DNA of 64,000 nucleotides from Eurosta solidaginis (lineage: Eukaryota; Arthropoda; Insecta; Diptera; Tephritidae): contig NC_090321.1 of NCBI RefSeq assembly GCF_040869045.1, positions 33,105,426-33,169,425 of the forward strand. Direction: 5' to 3'. Below are positions 20,899-35,800 of this stretch, piece by piece. How positions within the stretch are numbered: position 1 is the first letter of the stretch; each line of letters begins with the position of its first letter. The notes below the pieces were generated by a model, which had not been told where the DNA came from, did no database searches, and saw only the letters and a program-made list of their open reading frames with translations. The translations under genes were made by a program, and so were the position numbers.

Positions 20899-23800
20899 AT
20901 GAGCGCTCGTCTCCAACAACACGCAAAAAAAAAGCACAAAGGTAGTCGCCAGAAAAGTCAAAACCAAATGAGTCGCACAAAGTCCAAACGTCGCAAAACG
21001 CGACCGACGCGCGAGTATCAGGATAATGAACGTGAAGTACAAGACCTCTTGGAAAACACAAGCCTATCCATAGATAACAGCCCACAGTCACATAGAACAG
21101 ATGAGCTAACGCGTAGTTTGGATTTTTTTTGTCGCACCAGCGAGGAGGAGGTGTTGCCAACGCCAAGTATAACGCAAAGGAAGTTGACATTTAACAAACA
21201 AAACTTGGAAAGGCAAACGCGCATAGAGGAAGTAAGTTCCTATAAGGAAGACAACATTGATGAGCGCGAGGAAGAGTTCATCAGCGCTGATGAAGCGGCA
21301 GAAAGTAATGAGACTAGCGGCAACGAGCACACACCTACGCCTGCTTCCGGCCAGCAACGCGAAAATACCGCATCCACTTACATACAAGTCGAGGAAGATG
21401 TGTTGATGCGTTTAAAGGCCGGAGAAAGGTTTATACCCGACCCGACATTGATATACAAACCAAGCATGCAACTGACGCCTGATATTAACATGATTGTGAC
21501 TAGCGTCAGCGATGCAGCAGAGAATGTAGGTAAGCGGCATGCCCTAAGCGCCAATACCGCGCGTATGCTGCAACGTCATCAAATAGAGCAACGCGCTAAG
21601 GACCAACCGATTTCCAAAAACTACGTGAAACAACTGAAACATGCACAATCTGATAACTTGCAATACATAAAAGATCGCCATACATTGTATCGCACCTTTT
21701 GTATGCATAAATTCCATCCCATCTTCTGCGAGCCAATGCGCCAACCAAACGAAATACCAACACGCAAATTTGTGCGCATCTATCTGAAGGAATTAGTCTT
21801 CACTACGCATCCGCATCTATTGGAAGAACATCGGTTGGCAAATTCGTTGGAGGAACTCTGTGAGCAATATGCCCAACGCCAGCAGCGACGGGTTTGCGAA
21901 AAGTTGCGTGCACAGTTGCAAACGGAACGACGCATCGTTAACGAGCTCTTAGAACGTGAATCGTCTAATAAAGACGCGCTAGAAGAAACGGCTGCCACAA
22001 AGGAACGACGGGCACGCAAACTGGAAGAGGAATTATTAAGAGTGCGCTTACTACGCAACACACTCTACGCAGAGGAGGCGCAAACCAAACGTCTGCTCAA
22101 CGAAATACTTGATAATTGGATGCGTCTGAAACAATTACGCAAAACGCAGGATTACCAATGTACACGTTTCAAGTTACGTATCAAGTTAGAAGACAACGTA
22201 AATGTGGCAATGGAAAGTCATCGTTGGGCGGAGCGTTTTGAAACTGATTTAAATGAGATTTATCGTGAAGAATTGGAGATTTACTATCGCGCCAAACGTC
22301 TATGGAGGGCGCGCGTTCGTAATGCAGAGCTAGCAGAGTCATCCATCAAGCCACGTAAGCCGCACATTACGCATATTTCAAAGGATTTACGTGCCAAATT
22401 GGCTGAATGTTTAGGTGCACCAGGCGAGCCAAAGATCGACGTGCAACTACATCGTGTTTGCGATGATGAATTCTATAATCTGCCCGGCTTGCGTCGACTT
22501 AAGAGTTTCTTTATGAAAATTTACTTTGATAACGAGTTTGTAAGTGCTACACGTAGCTATCGCATTGAGCCCGACCTGCGGTTACCAATAAACGAGGTGT
22601 TTGGCATATTTTTGGAGCGTCGCATGCCAAAGGATATACGCGTAGTGGTAAGTTGATTTTCGAATACTTCTAAGACTATGTGACATGTTGTTAAGTTGAC
22701 AACAGCTAACTCAGCTCCGAGTGATTAATATGTAGATAGGTCTCACAGAAACGCACTGCATGAGATAAAAAAAAGTGAGATTTGATATACTGCTTTAAAA
22801 GTGTTTGTGCCCAGCGGGTTAGGGTGTCAGTATATACCCGCGATAGGTATTCATGTCGTAAGAGGCGACTAAATTACCAGATTCAAGGACTTTGTAGCGC
22901 ATCCCTTCAGGTTGCCAGCGCAATATATAGCTTCTCCAAACCAAATTGCCAACCTCACCTATCGGCGGCGAATCCCGTTTCACTAACTGACGAGGAGCTG
23001 GCGAACCCAAGCTACTCATGGAACTTGGGGGTGGGGAGGGAGGGATGGCCTGAAGATTTAATGTGGCCATATAAATCGTTCCCGAGATGGTCGGGCTAGC
23101 ACCTTAATGGTGCTGTGTTACCGGAGCGTGCCGGATCTGTATCCGGAAAAGGACCATCACATCGATAACACTCCCCAAAGCCTTCGGGGAGTAACCTTAT
23201 CGCTACAACAACAACAACAACAAAAGGGTTTGTGAAAAAATAATTAGCAGAGGCTCCCTACATGCGCCGTTTTTATTTTAAAACCACTTCCTAAATGTTA
23301 CGGATATGGGCAGTCCCCCTCGAACTTTCGGTTGTGTAGATTTCAGTAACCCCGAGAAGCATCCCTATCGCGGGAACATTCTAAGTTCCCCAATACGCTG
23401 GGATTTCTCTGTTCCGGGTTGGTCGTGCGGGTAAACATAATAAGCTTGCGTGATGGAATAAATCTGCAGCGGAACCAAGATTATACTGACAATTAACCGA
23501 AACTCAGGCTGTTTCCTGTTGTTGTGTTAATAGTTTCCCCATTTGATATAACGTTCTCACTACACCTTTTCCAGTTTAAGTTCAGAAAATTACAATTCAA
23601 GTTCAGAATTTCCTATTTAAATTCAGAAATTTACAATTCATGTTCAGAGTTTTCAACTAAAGTTCAGAAATTCCAATTTAAATTCAGAAAAATACAATTC
23701 GATTTCAGAAAATTACAAATCAAGTTCAGAATTTTCATTTCAAGTTCAGAAAATTACAATTCAAGTTCAGAAAATTACATTTCAAGTTCAGAATTTCCAA

Positions 23801-26800
23801 TTTAAATTCAGAAATTTACAATTCAGGTTCAGAAATTTACAATTCAAGTTCAAGGTTTCCAATTAAAGTTCAGAAATTCTAATTTAAATTCAGAAAAATA
23901 CAATTCAAATTCAGAAAATTACAAGTCAAGTTCAGAATTTTCATTCCAAGTTCAGAAAATTACAATTCAAGTTCATAAAATTACATATCAAGTTAGAAAA
24001 TTACAATTCAAGCTCAGAAAGTTTGTCAGGATTTTTTTCTTTCATGCAATGGAAATTATAGTATGTAAGATGGTAAATGTTAGCGCTAATAATTTGATAC
24101 AAGGATATGAAGGCCTACTGCCTGTTAAGGAAGCATTGGACTCCTTAACTTACTTAAATTAATTTTGCTCACATGAGCTCCTCTCTTCGCTCTCCTCTCA
24201 TAAGAGGTTAGTTACAAGGACATCCAGCTATATTCTAAAGGTCACAAGCATTGATCTGTATTGAGTATGACAGCAGTGATGACGAAATCAACGGAGCACC
24301 CACAATCCCGCTAGTAACGTATAAGTACTACCTGCCTCTCGCAACTTTGTGGAGGTCCCTCCCTTCCACTTACTTTCAGTAATTTCATGGCCGGAGCATC
24401 TTCATGCACTTGTTGCAAAGAGCTATCCTCCGTTTGATTTCTTAGCTCGGGATGTACACGCCTTGGAGAAAACTTGGGGTACAGTATATCCAAGCCACCA
24501 TTGTCAACGAAGCATCAACACTTCCGCAAATAACATACAAGTATTACATTACGTAGTATGAATTGGAATAACTTTTAAAAAATAACACCCTACTTATAAT
24601 TTTCTGAATTTGAATTGTGATTTTCTGAACTTGAAATGCAATTTGCTGAACTTGAATTCTAATTTTCTGAACTTGAAATGGAAATTCTGGATTTGAATTG
24701 TAAATTTCTGAACTTAAAGTGGAAAAGGTGCAGCCCTTGAGTGAGTGGAAAAACTAAGCAGCTCAACAACATTTAATTAAGTTATTCTTGGCAACTGGGT
24801 CCCACGCAATAAAAGAGAATCTGAGAAAGGAAGAGACAAACATGAATAAGAAGCTCTGGCGTGACACGATCTGGTTGCGCCATGTAAAATATTTGATAGG
24901 AAGTTACAAAACTTAAAGATACAAGATTAACCTTACGTTAATAATATACCTCACAATGCACGGCAGACTAAAGGCCCATATGCATAAGATGGGCATTTGG
25001 AGTAGCATCTTGTTCGCTATTGAGCCGCGCATATCACCTTTCTTCTCCTTATTGTAGCTTAAAAGACTCTTCACGGATATTTTGGGAAGTATTATCGATG
25101 ATGAGGGTCCTTTGCCGGATATTGATCGCGTATGTTCCGGAAACTAGCACCATTAGGATACTAATCCGACCATCTCGGGAACGATTTGATATGGCCACGT
25201 AGAGGCCATTTGTGAATGCGACGCCTTCCCAAAGAGTAAACAAAATATTTTCGAACTACAGAAACTAGAATACAGGCACATAAACCATCTACAGCCGAAA
25301 CTTATTCTCGACTTCTTGATCAATAGGTGGCAGTGCAGTACCCCAATCATATATTGGGAAAAGGAATTGAATATAACAATAAGTACCACGTGGCTAGATC
25401 CTCGCGACCACTTTACATATTTACCACACCTTAGGAATAATATGGATATGAGGTATGCCTGTCGTAAGAGGCGACTAAAATACCGGATTCAGGGGGTTTG
25501 TGTAGCGCAGCCCTTTCAGGTTGCCAGCGCATTACATAGCTTCTACAAACCCAATTGTCAACCTCACCTATCCGTGGCGAATCCTCTTTCATTAACAGCC
25601 GAGGCTCTGGCGAGCCCGAACTTCTCATGAATCTAGGGGTAGGATGGCGGGATGGCATAGAAGGTCGCATGTGATCATAGCAAATCGTTCCAGAGATGGC
25701 CGGGCTTGGTACCGGAACGAACCGGATCTGCATCCGGCTAAGGACAATCAACTCTATAACACTCCCCAAGACCTTCGGGGAGTGTCGTTATCGCTATAAC
25801 AACAACAACAATAATATGGATATTTACCTTGTGCAGACTTGTCTTGATTCGACGCAGTCCATGAATCTAAACGCCGTCCACTCATTGTGTTAGCTGCTAC
25901 AGCATATCTGTCTATCTCTCCCCTTACAGCTTTATGAAAAATTCCGCCTGCATACAGCACGAAAAGTTGCAAAAATACAGATCCCCATACCACAGGCACT
26001 CCACACTGCGGACACTCAAGAGCAACGCATCTCATTTACAGCACCAAAACCGGTTGAAGTCAGTGGCCGACTAAATATACGTTTTCTGTGTGAGGAGCAA
26101 CAAAGTTTTGGGAATCAGTGGCATGTACCAGCTTCAACGACCTCACTATTATTAAACTCCCATACAAAAAAAGCAGAAAAAGAATGGCATGCAGAGCAAT
26201 TACTGGCGCTTGCCGATGAAAATGCGCAACTCAGCGACGAGGAAATTCCAACAGATCCAGAAGAGCCTCTAAACCTTTTGCAGCAAAACTCAGCACAAAC
26301 CTGTACTTTCGAAGAGGAACTACTACAATTTTGTGCCATCGAAGAGCTGGATCATAATCGCCGCTTCAAATTGCTCCGTTCTCGTTATTTAAAAAATGAT
26401 GTACGTACACGAGATCTGCGTTTCATTGCTGCGCTTGATAATGAACTGGAGTTTAATTGGTCCGATAAGGAGGAGCCAGTAATTGAGGCGGGCGATTGGA
26501 TGGATCCAATAGATTTGCATATGCACGAGGGCAAAAAGTACATAAAACAGCTTTACGAAGCGATACGCAGTCAGTGTGTGCGTTTGAGTACAATATCGGC
26601 TAATGCGGAGCATCTTTTGATCGGGGATGTACCTGCCAGTTGGAGGTGAGGTTTAAACATGAATTGCTTATGATAAGTGGCTATAGAGATATTTGATGTT
26701 TTGTTTTACCTTTTCACACTTTCAATAGCACGTTCTTTCAAGTCTTAAGTTTGATCTTTACCTCAAAACGTGCGTTAAACATGACACTTCATCAACCAGC

Positions 26801-29800
26801 CATCACGTTACATGCACACCCGTTGGATATGGATGCCGTTCAAAATTATAAAATAATATTGAATATTGTGCGAGCCACCGGTATACCAGTACGGAATCCC
26901 AGTTCATCGGACAAAGAAAGCAAACAACGCAGCAACGATAGTCCCAATATGTTTGTTAGTCAAAGTAAGTTCGTTTAAAACATTTTAGCCCAAAGGTCGA
27001 AAGAACGTATAGATGTTACGAACTTCCACTTAGCTCAAATACCTCAAAGCTATTTCGTTCATTTATAGTATTCTATATGCTTAGGCGGTTTTAACTAAGC
27101 TCGACAAAGTCTGCCTCGTATTTCATAGTCCCTTGTGCAATATTGGGTTATATCCTTAATGGTCAATAAGTATTTTTGAGAGGACTATCGTCCCCGCAGT
27201 ATGTCTGTTAAAAATATAGAAAAACGGAAATTACTGCACTCGATTTTAGAACGAGAAGAAGAGTGCACCGAAAAAAGCTTATTAGGCGACTTTCTATTAC
27301 CGATTTTAGAAGGAAGGATTAAGAAACGTTTAATGGTGTTCTGCCGGCACATATCGAAGGATCCTGAGGATAGGTGGCTAATAAAAAAAGAACGGTGAGA
27401 ACTGATAGTTTACAGGGAGGGGTTATGTAGCGTATATTTATACTCAGCTGAGCAGAGCTCACAGAGTATATTAACTTTGTTTGCATAACGGTAATCCGTA
27501 ACGGCATAAACTAATCGAGATAGATATAGTTATATATATCAAAATGATCTGGGCGAAAAAAGAAATTCATTTAGCTATGTCCGTCCGTAAACACTATAAC
27601 TTGAGTAAATTTTGAGGTATCTTAATGAAATTTGGTATATAATTTCCTGGCCACTCATCACAGATCGCTATTTAAAATGAACGAAATCGGACTATAAGCA
27701 CGTCCACTTTTTCGATAACGAAAATTTCGAAAACCCGAAAAAGTGCGATAATTCATTACCAAACACGGATAAAGGTAGGAGGGTTTACCTTATGACGCAG
27801 AATATAAAATTAGTAAAATTTTGGACATCGGCGTGGCACCGCCCACTTTTAAAATAAGGTAATTTAAAAGTTTTGCAAGCTGTAATTTGGCTGTCGTTGC
27901 GGATATCATGATAAAATTTGGCAAGAACGTTACTCCTATTACTGCATATGTGATAAATCAAAATTTGAAAAAGCGGATGACGAACACGCCCACTTTAAAA
28001 AAAGTTTAAAAGTCAAATTTAAACAAAAAATTGAATATCTTTACAGTATATAAGTAAATTATGTCAACATTCAACTCCAGTAATGATATGGTGCAACAAA
28101 ATACAAAAATAAAAGAAAATTTCAAAATGGGCCTGGTTCCGCCCTTTTTGATTTAATTTCTCTAGAATACTTTTAATGCCATAAGTCGAACAAACATTTA
28201 CCAATCCTTGTGAAATTTGGTAAGGGTATAGCTCCTATGACGATTGCTGTTTTCTGTGAAAATGGGCGAAATCGGTTGAAGGCACGCCCAGTTTTTATAC
28301 ACAGTCGACCGTCTGTCGAAAAAAATTGATATATCTTTACTAAACTTAGTTCACGTACTTATCTGAACTCACTATATCTTGGTATTAAAAATGGGCGAAA
28401 TCCGGTTATGACCACGCCCACTTTTTCGATATCGAAAATTTCGAAAAATGCCATAATTCTGTACCAAATACAAAAAAGAGATGAAAAATGGTGATTGTAT
28501 TGATTTTTTGACACAAAATATAACTTTAGAAAAAACTTTGTAAAGTGGGTGTGACACCTACAATATTAAGTAGAAGAAAATGAAGAAGTTCTGCAGGGCG
28601 AAATCAAAAGCCCTTGGAATCTTAGCAGGAATACTGTTCGTGGTATTGCATATATAAATAAATTAGTGGTACCCGGCAGATGATGATCTGGGTCACCCCG
28701 GCCCACATTTTGGTCGATATCTTTAAAACGCTTTCACATATAAACCTAAGGGCCACTCCCTTTTAAAATACACATTAATACCTTTCATTTGATACCCATA
28801 TCGTACAAACACATTATAGAGTCACCCCTGGTCCACCTTTATGGCGATATCTCGAAAAGGCGTCCACCTATAGAACTAAGGCCCACTCCCTTTTAAAACA
28901 CTCTTTAATACCTTTCATTTGATACCCATGTCATACAAATACAATCCAGGGTTACCCTAGGTTCATTTTCCTATATGGAGATTTTCCCTTATTTTGTCTC
29001 CAAAGCTCTCAGCTGAGTATGTAATGTTCGGTTACACCTGAACTTAGCCGAACTTAACGAACTTACTTACTTAATTGGCGGTTACCGTTTAAGCGCAGAA
29101 ATATTTGCCACATATCTGGAAGAACAATCGACCAAAAAACTATATAAAAGTCGAGCTTAAATCAATTCTGAATACCTGGGACAATTTTGGGCAACTATAA
29201 ATCAAAGCACTCTCAATAACGTAACTCCGTTAAAAAGCTTAACAGTTTTTTGAAAAACCCAGAAGCAAGACTACTACCTTCCTTTGCAAAAAAAAACGTA
29301 AATTTGTTGCAACATTTGCTTGACTTTCAGTTTACAAATACTCCAACGTTCGTCCTTTCATTACATTAACTTACAAGGACAAGTTCTGCCGTTCTCTCAC
29401 CGTTGAAGGTTCAAATCCGACTTGGAATGAACAGCTCATTTTGCAATTACGGTATTTTTAAATTCACATAAACATAAATCTATTTAAGATCTCACTAATC
29501 GAAACATCATTCTAGTGGAAGCTTGACTGAACTACGTGATGATTTAAAAATTTCGCTTTTTGATGAAGTGATCGAAAGTCATCCGAATGAAGATCTTAGC
29601 ATACGCAATATGGACATTTATCAACGTATACAAACAAACTGGTTGGGAGAATATAGATTTCCGATTTATGCGCTATTGGCTCAACAAAAGGTGCGTAGAT
29701 GAGTCTACATATATCAATATTTTTTTATCGGCATTATTACATTACAGCTTGATGGTGTCATAGAACTTGATACACCTAAAGTACTGCTAGGCTATAAGCC

Positions 29801-32800
29801 ACCTGCTCTGGCACATATTACATCCCAAGGTGACGTTAATGTAGCCATTGAGGAATTACCAGAAATAAAAGAAACTGTGCGCCTTTGGTATTATATGAGC
29901 ATTGAACCGCACGTCACATTACCTCATGTGAATACCACTTGCTTAGAATGCGTCGAATTGAAAGAGGTGCGTCAACATATGCAACAATGGTCCATGCAAG
30001 CTCAGGATCTACATCCGCAACGCTACATAAAGCCGTTAGTATGTACAGCAGAGGGTAAACGTGTTTGTTTGACACGTCTTTTAGAGCCAATTCCACTACC
30101 GATTGATGCGAGCGAGCAGCAGTTAGAGCTAGCTTGTCGTTTTGTTTCTATGCTAAATGTTCTGAAGGGTTTTGATGCTTGTCTATCTTTCGAAGGTATT
30201 TGGTTAAATAATCAATGTGTCTTGGACACCAACTGGGCTACGTTCAAAGATTTGGGCGTATTGCTATGCAATTTTTTGCTCAGCATTGGTGTGAGCTGTT
30301 GGTTAGTGCTTGGTTGGGCTGCAGCATATGGTGAATGCACTTTTGTATTATATCGTAGCGTGGACGGTGAACTGCTATTTATCGATCCGTATACTGGAAA
30401 ACGTTACGGCACACGAGACATTTTCTGCCCGCTTCATAAGATTTGTCTGATTGTGGCTCAAGATAATGTGAGTAAAACAATTTATTTAAATTTTATTTAT
30501 TTTTATACTCAGCGTGCTTTGCATAAAGAGTATATTAACTTTGATTGGATAACGGTTGGTTGTACAGGTATAAAGGAATCGAGACAGATATAGACTTTCA
30601 TATATCAAAATCATCAGTATCGTAAGAAAATTTGATTGAGCCATGTCCGTTCGTCCGTCCGTCCCGATAACTTGAGTAAATATTGAGATATATTCACCCA
30701 ATTTGGTATCTGGATCCAGAATAGATTGGTATTGAAAATGATCGAAATCGGATGATAACCACGCCCACTTTTTATATATATACAATTTTGGAAAACACAA
30801 AAAACCTGATAATTTAGTAAATAGTAAACCTAGAATGTTGGAATTTGACATGTGGACTGATATTGAGACTCTTGATAAACAATTTTTTTTATTAATTATA
30901 AAACAAAAATAGTAACAAAATTTGACAGAGGTTGCTTTTTTATAGGGAATCCTTTGAAGAAAAATTAACAAAATCGGTTAGGGACCACGTCCACCTTTAT
31001 ATAAATAATTCTTAAAAGGGTCGTGGACGAATAAAATAAGCTATACCTTTGCAAAAAATAGCTTTATATCAATAGTATTTCATTTCCCAAGTGGATTTAT
31101 AACAATAAATAGGAAAAACTTCAAATTTTAAAAATGGGCGTGGCACCGCCCCTTTTATGACTAAGCAATTTTCTGTTTCGGGAGCCATAACTTGAAACAA
31201 AATTTACGGATCGTAATAAAATTGGGTACACACATTTTCCCTATAGCAGAAAATATGGACGAGATCGGTTAAGGACCACGCCCACTTTTATATAAAAGAT
31301 TTTTAAAAGGGTCATAGACGAAATTAATAAGCTATATCTTAGCGAAAAAGAGCTTTTTATTAATATAATTTTACTTTCTAAATTGAATTATAACACCGCC
31401 CCTTTTACGACTAAGAAATTTTCTATGTTTTGGGAGCCATAACTCGAAGAAAAATTAACGGATCGTAATGAAATTGTGTACACATATTTTCCTTATAGCA
31501 GGAAATATTTCTAGTAAAAATGGACGGGATCGGTTAAAGACCACGGCAACTTAGATATAAAACAAGTTTAAAAGGGTCGTAGACTAGAATAATAAGCTAT
31601 AACTTAGCAAAAAATAGTTTTGAATCAATGATACTTCACTTAACAAGTTTTATTTTAAGAGGAAATGGGGAGACATTTTTTTTTTAACGGGCGGTGCTAC
31701 GTGTTATGTAGAAAAGTTATTTATCTGAAATTACAATTGAAGCTCACGCTGAGTATATAATGTTCGGTTACACCCGAACTTAGACACCTTTAGTTGTTTT
31801 AACTAACCTTCGGATGTACTCAAAGTTATACTGCAATATTCAATCTGAGTCCCGTGTGACAATGACCAACTTCGATTTCAATGAAACATCCTGTTGGTTG
31901 CATGCATTCAGTAAACGCAGTCCAGCTCCTTTGGGTGGCGTTCAAAAATTAAACTACAATTACCGGCTCTCCTCTAACACCTCCGATTTAAGACGAAATA
32001 TTGAACGAAAAATAATGAAGAAAATGAGTGCATGGCGTTCGATGCGAAAGACAATTTGGAATCGGTAAGTTTGAAAAAAATATGGCGTATCATTGTTGTT
32101 GTTTCTTTAAGGTTACTCCCCGAAGGCTTTATGGAGTGTTATCGCTGTGATGGTCCTTTGCCGGACACAGATCCGGTACGCTCCGATAACACAGCTCCAT
32201 TAAGGTGCTAGCCCGACCATCTCGGGAACGATTTATATGGCCACATTAAACCTTCAGGCCATCCCTCCCTCCCCACCCCCAAGTTCCAGGAGCGTGGGGT
32301 CTCCAGAGCCTCGTCTGTTAGTGAAACGGGATTCGCCGCTCGAAGGTGAGGTTGACAATTGGGTTTCGAGAAGCTATATATTGCGCTGGTAACCTGAAAA
32401 GGTTGCATACACAACCCCTTGAATCTGGTATTTTAAGTCGCCTCTTACGACAGGCATATATACCGCGGGTATATTCTAACCCCCTAACCCGCAGGGGGAA
32501 TGGCCTATCATTCGAACGACGGTATGGAATTGAAAGTTCTAGAAATAAATTTTGCAATATAAATCTCATCAGGGGATTTCACTTAAGCACTACCTCACCC
32601 CCCCCCCCCTTTCTCAAACGCGAAAATTAGTATTTTCTTATGTCCAATATATCTCTGCTTTTGCTAACATTTAAATGATATGATAGTCAATCGAAATATC
32701 TTACGAAATCCTATGTTTTAAAACACCGCTGCAGCAAGTTGATCAAAACTTCTTCAATAAGTGAGCATTCCCATGCCATTTTTCAAGTTTTTTTATACAG

Positions 32801-35800
32801 ATCAGTCAGCCCTTCACAAGGAAACAATGTGCCAAATTTGAAGAGAATATCTCTATTATAATAAACAAGTAAGAAAGGCTAAGTTCGGGTGTAACCGAAC
32901 ATTAAATACTCAGCTGAAAGCTTTGGAGGCAAAATAAGATAATCACCATGTAGGAAAATGAACCTAGGGTAACCCTGGAATGTGTTTGTATGGCATGGGT
33001 ATCAAATGAAAGGTGTTAATGAGTATTTTAAAAGGGAGTGGGCCTTAGTTCTATAGTTGGACGCCTTTTCGAGATATCGCCATAAAGGTGGACCAGGGGT
33101 GACTCTAGCATGTGTTGTATGATATGGGTATTAAATAAAAGGTATTAATGAGGGTTTTTAAAGGAAGTGGGCCTTAGTTCTATAGGTGGGCGCGCTTTCG
33201 AGATATTGGTGGACCAGGGGTGACTCTAGAATGTGTTTGTATGATATGGGTATCAAATTAAAGGTATTAATGAGGGTTTTAAAAGGGGTTGGCCGTCAGT
33301 TGTATATGTGAAGGCGTTTTCGAGATATCGACCAAAATGTGGGCCAGGATGACCCAGAACATCATCTGTCGGGTAACGCTAATTTATTTTTATATGTAAT
33401 AGCACGAACAGTATTCCTGCCATGATTCCATGGATGTCAAACCCATTTTACAAAGTTTTTTCTAAAATTATATTTTGCGTCAAAAAACCAATTAATCACC
33501 ATGTTTCATCCCTTTTTTTTCGTATTTGGTATAGAATTATGGCATTTCTTTAATTTTTGCAATTTTCGATATCGAAAATGTGGGCGTGGTCATAGTCGGC
33601 TTTCGCCCATTTTTAATACCAAGATAAAGTGAGTTCAGATAAATACGTGAACTAAGTTTAGAAAAGATATATCGATTTTTGCTCAAGTTATCGTGTTAAC
33701 GGCCATGCGGAAGGACAGACGGACGAGTGTGTATAAAAACTGGGCGTGGCATCAACCGATTTCGCCCATTTTCACAGAAAACAGTTATCGTCATAGAAGC
33801 TATGCCCTTACAAAAATTTCACAAGGATTGGTGAATTTTTGTTCGACTTATGGCATTAAAAGTATTGTAGACAAATTAAATGAAAAAGGGCGGAGCCACG
33901 CCCATTTAACAATTTTTTTTTATTTTTGTATTTTGTTGCACCATATCATTACTGGAGTTGAATGTTGACATAATTTACTTAAATACTGTAAAGATATTCA
34001 ATTTTTTGTTAAAATTTGACTTTTAAATTTTTTTTAAATTGGGCGTGTCCGTCATGCGATTTTGCTAATTGTTATTTAGAACACATATAGTAATAGGAGT
34101 AACGATCCTGCCCATTGTCCAAAATTTTACTAATTTTCTATTCTGCATCATAAGGTCAACCCACCTGCCAAGTTTCATCGCTTTATCCGGATAAGGAACT
34201 TTCATACCACATTTCATAAAGATACCTCAAAATTTACTCAAGTTATCGTGTTCACGGACAGACAGACGGACGGACGGACATCGCTAAATGAATTTCTTTT
34301 TTCGCCCAGGTCATTTTGATATATAGAAGTCTATATCTACATATCTCGATTATTTTATGCCGTTACGGGGTACCGTTATGCGAACAAAATAAATATACTC
34401 TGCGAGCTTTGCTCTGTTGTTTGGCCAAAACGTTTTCATCATCATTAATTCACGCTTAACCGCCTAAGCAATTTTGACCGTTTTATAAGAAGCCACGCAA
34501 TTTCGCGATAACTGACGCCATTTGAGAGCACCACGAAGGCCAAGTCTTCCTCCACCTGCCTCTCACAAATAAGTGCTTTCAAACTGCGGTGTCGACTGAA
34601 ATACTCTCTTGACCGAAGCGGGTTCGTCAATTCGTATAACATAATCTAGGCAACAAAGCTTTTGAGCTTTCACTATATTAATATTTGCATAAAGCTCATA
34701 CAGCTCATCATTATACCTGAATAATAAATGTTTCGAAGAACTTTTCTCTCGAACACTTCTATCTTCTCACGACACCGTCCATGATTTTGAGCCATACATC
34801 AGGACAGGTATGATGAGCGACTTGCAGAGCGTGATTTTTGTTTGTCGAGGGAAGGCTTTTCTTTTCATTTGCCTACTCAGTCCAAAGAAGCACTTGTTGG
34901 CAAGAGTTATTCTGCTATCTTAGCTGACATTGTTTTCGATTTTGATGCCAGATAGACGAAGTCTTTCACAGTCTCGAATTTATATCTGTCGACAGTAAAA
35001 ATTTTTTTTTTTTTGCTTTATCTAATCCAGAGAAGGCAGTGCGTTTGTTCAGGCCAATAATATCAACATCATTATTATACGCCAGTAATTGTACGCTCTT
35101 ATAATAGATTGAGCCATTACGGTTTAGTTCTGCTGAAATCATTTTCTCCAGCATTAGTAATCCTCGTTTCTTTTGGAATGGCTCGCAAAGGCCCTCCGAA
35201 TTCTTACGGTGCTTTTGTTGTTGTTGTAGCAGTGCTTCGCCCCATCCAATAGGTGCGACCGATCACTAATTGTCATCAATATCCTCTAACGGAAAGTACC
35301 AAGGGGCGGACCATAATGAGAGGGGTGTTAGAGGCGTTGGTTCCACATTACAATTTAAGAGATGGTTGGTGTCATATGGGGACACATTGCAAGCGGGGCA
35401 TACATTTTGTATGTCGGGGTTGATTCTGGATAGGTAAGAGTTTAGCCTGTTATGGTATCCAGAACGAAGTTGAGCTAGAGTGACTCGCGTTTCCCTGGGG
35501 AGTATGCGTTCCTTTTCCGCAAGTTTTGGGTACTGTTCTTTGAGTACTGGATTCGCCGGGCAATTCCTGGCATAAAGGTCCAACGTCTGTTTGTGGAGTT
35601 CACTGAGGACCTACTTGTGTTTTTTTGCTTCATACGGCTGAGTTCTCATATGCCGTATTTTCTCATAATGCTTACGGAGATGACTCCTTAAGCCCCTAGG
35701 CAGTGTTAACTCGTCAATGAGATGTCTGTTGGGATGCCCAGGTTTCTGGGTATTCAACAGGAAATGTTTGGTTAGCATCTCATTTCTCTCCCTGATGGGG

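Noticed and set aside
23560..24020. CRISPR-like array of short repeats
   Set aside because: Units are contiguous AT-rich tandem repeats without spacers, in a eukaryotic intron, and have an inverted counterpart at 24595-24740.
30486..30971. 161-codon minus-strand ORF
   Set aside because: Falls in the non-coding element R in intron 6 and shows no conserved motif.
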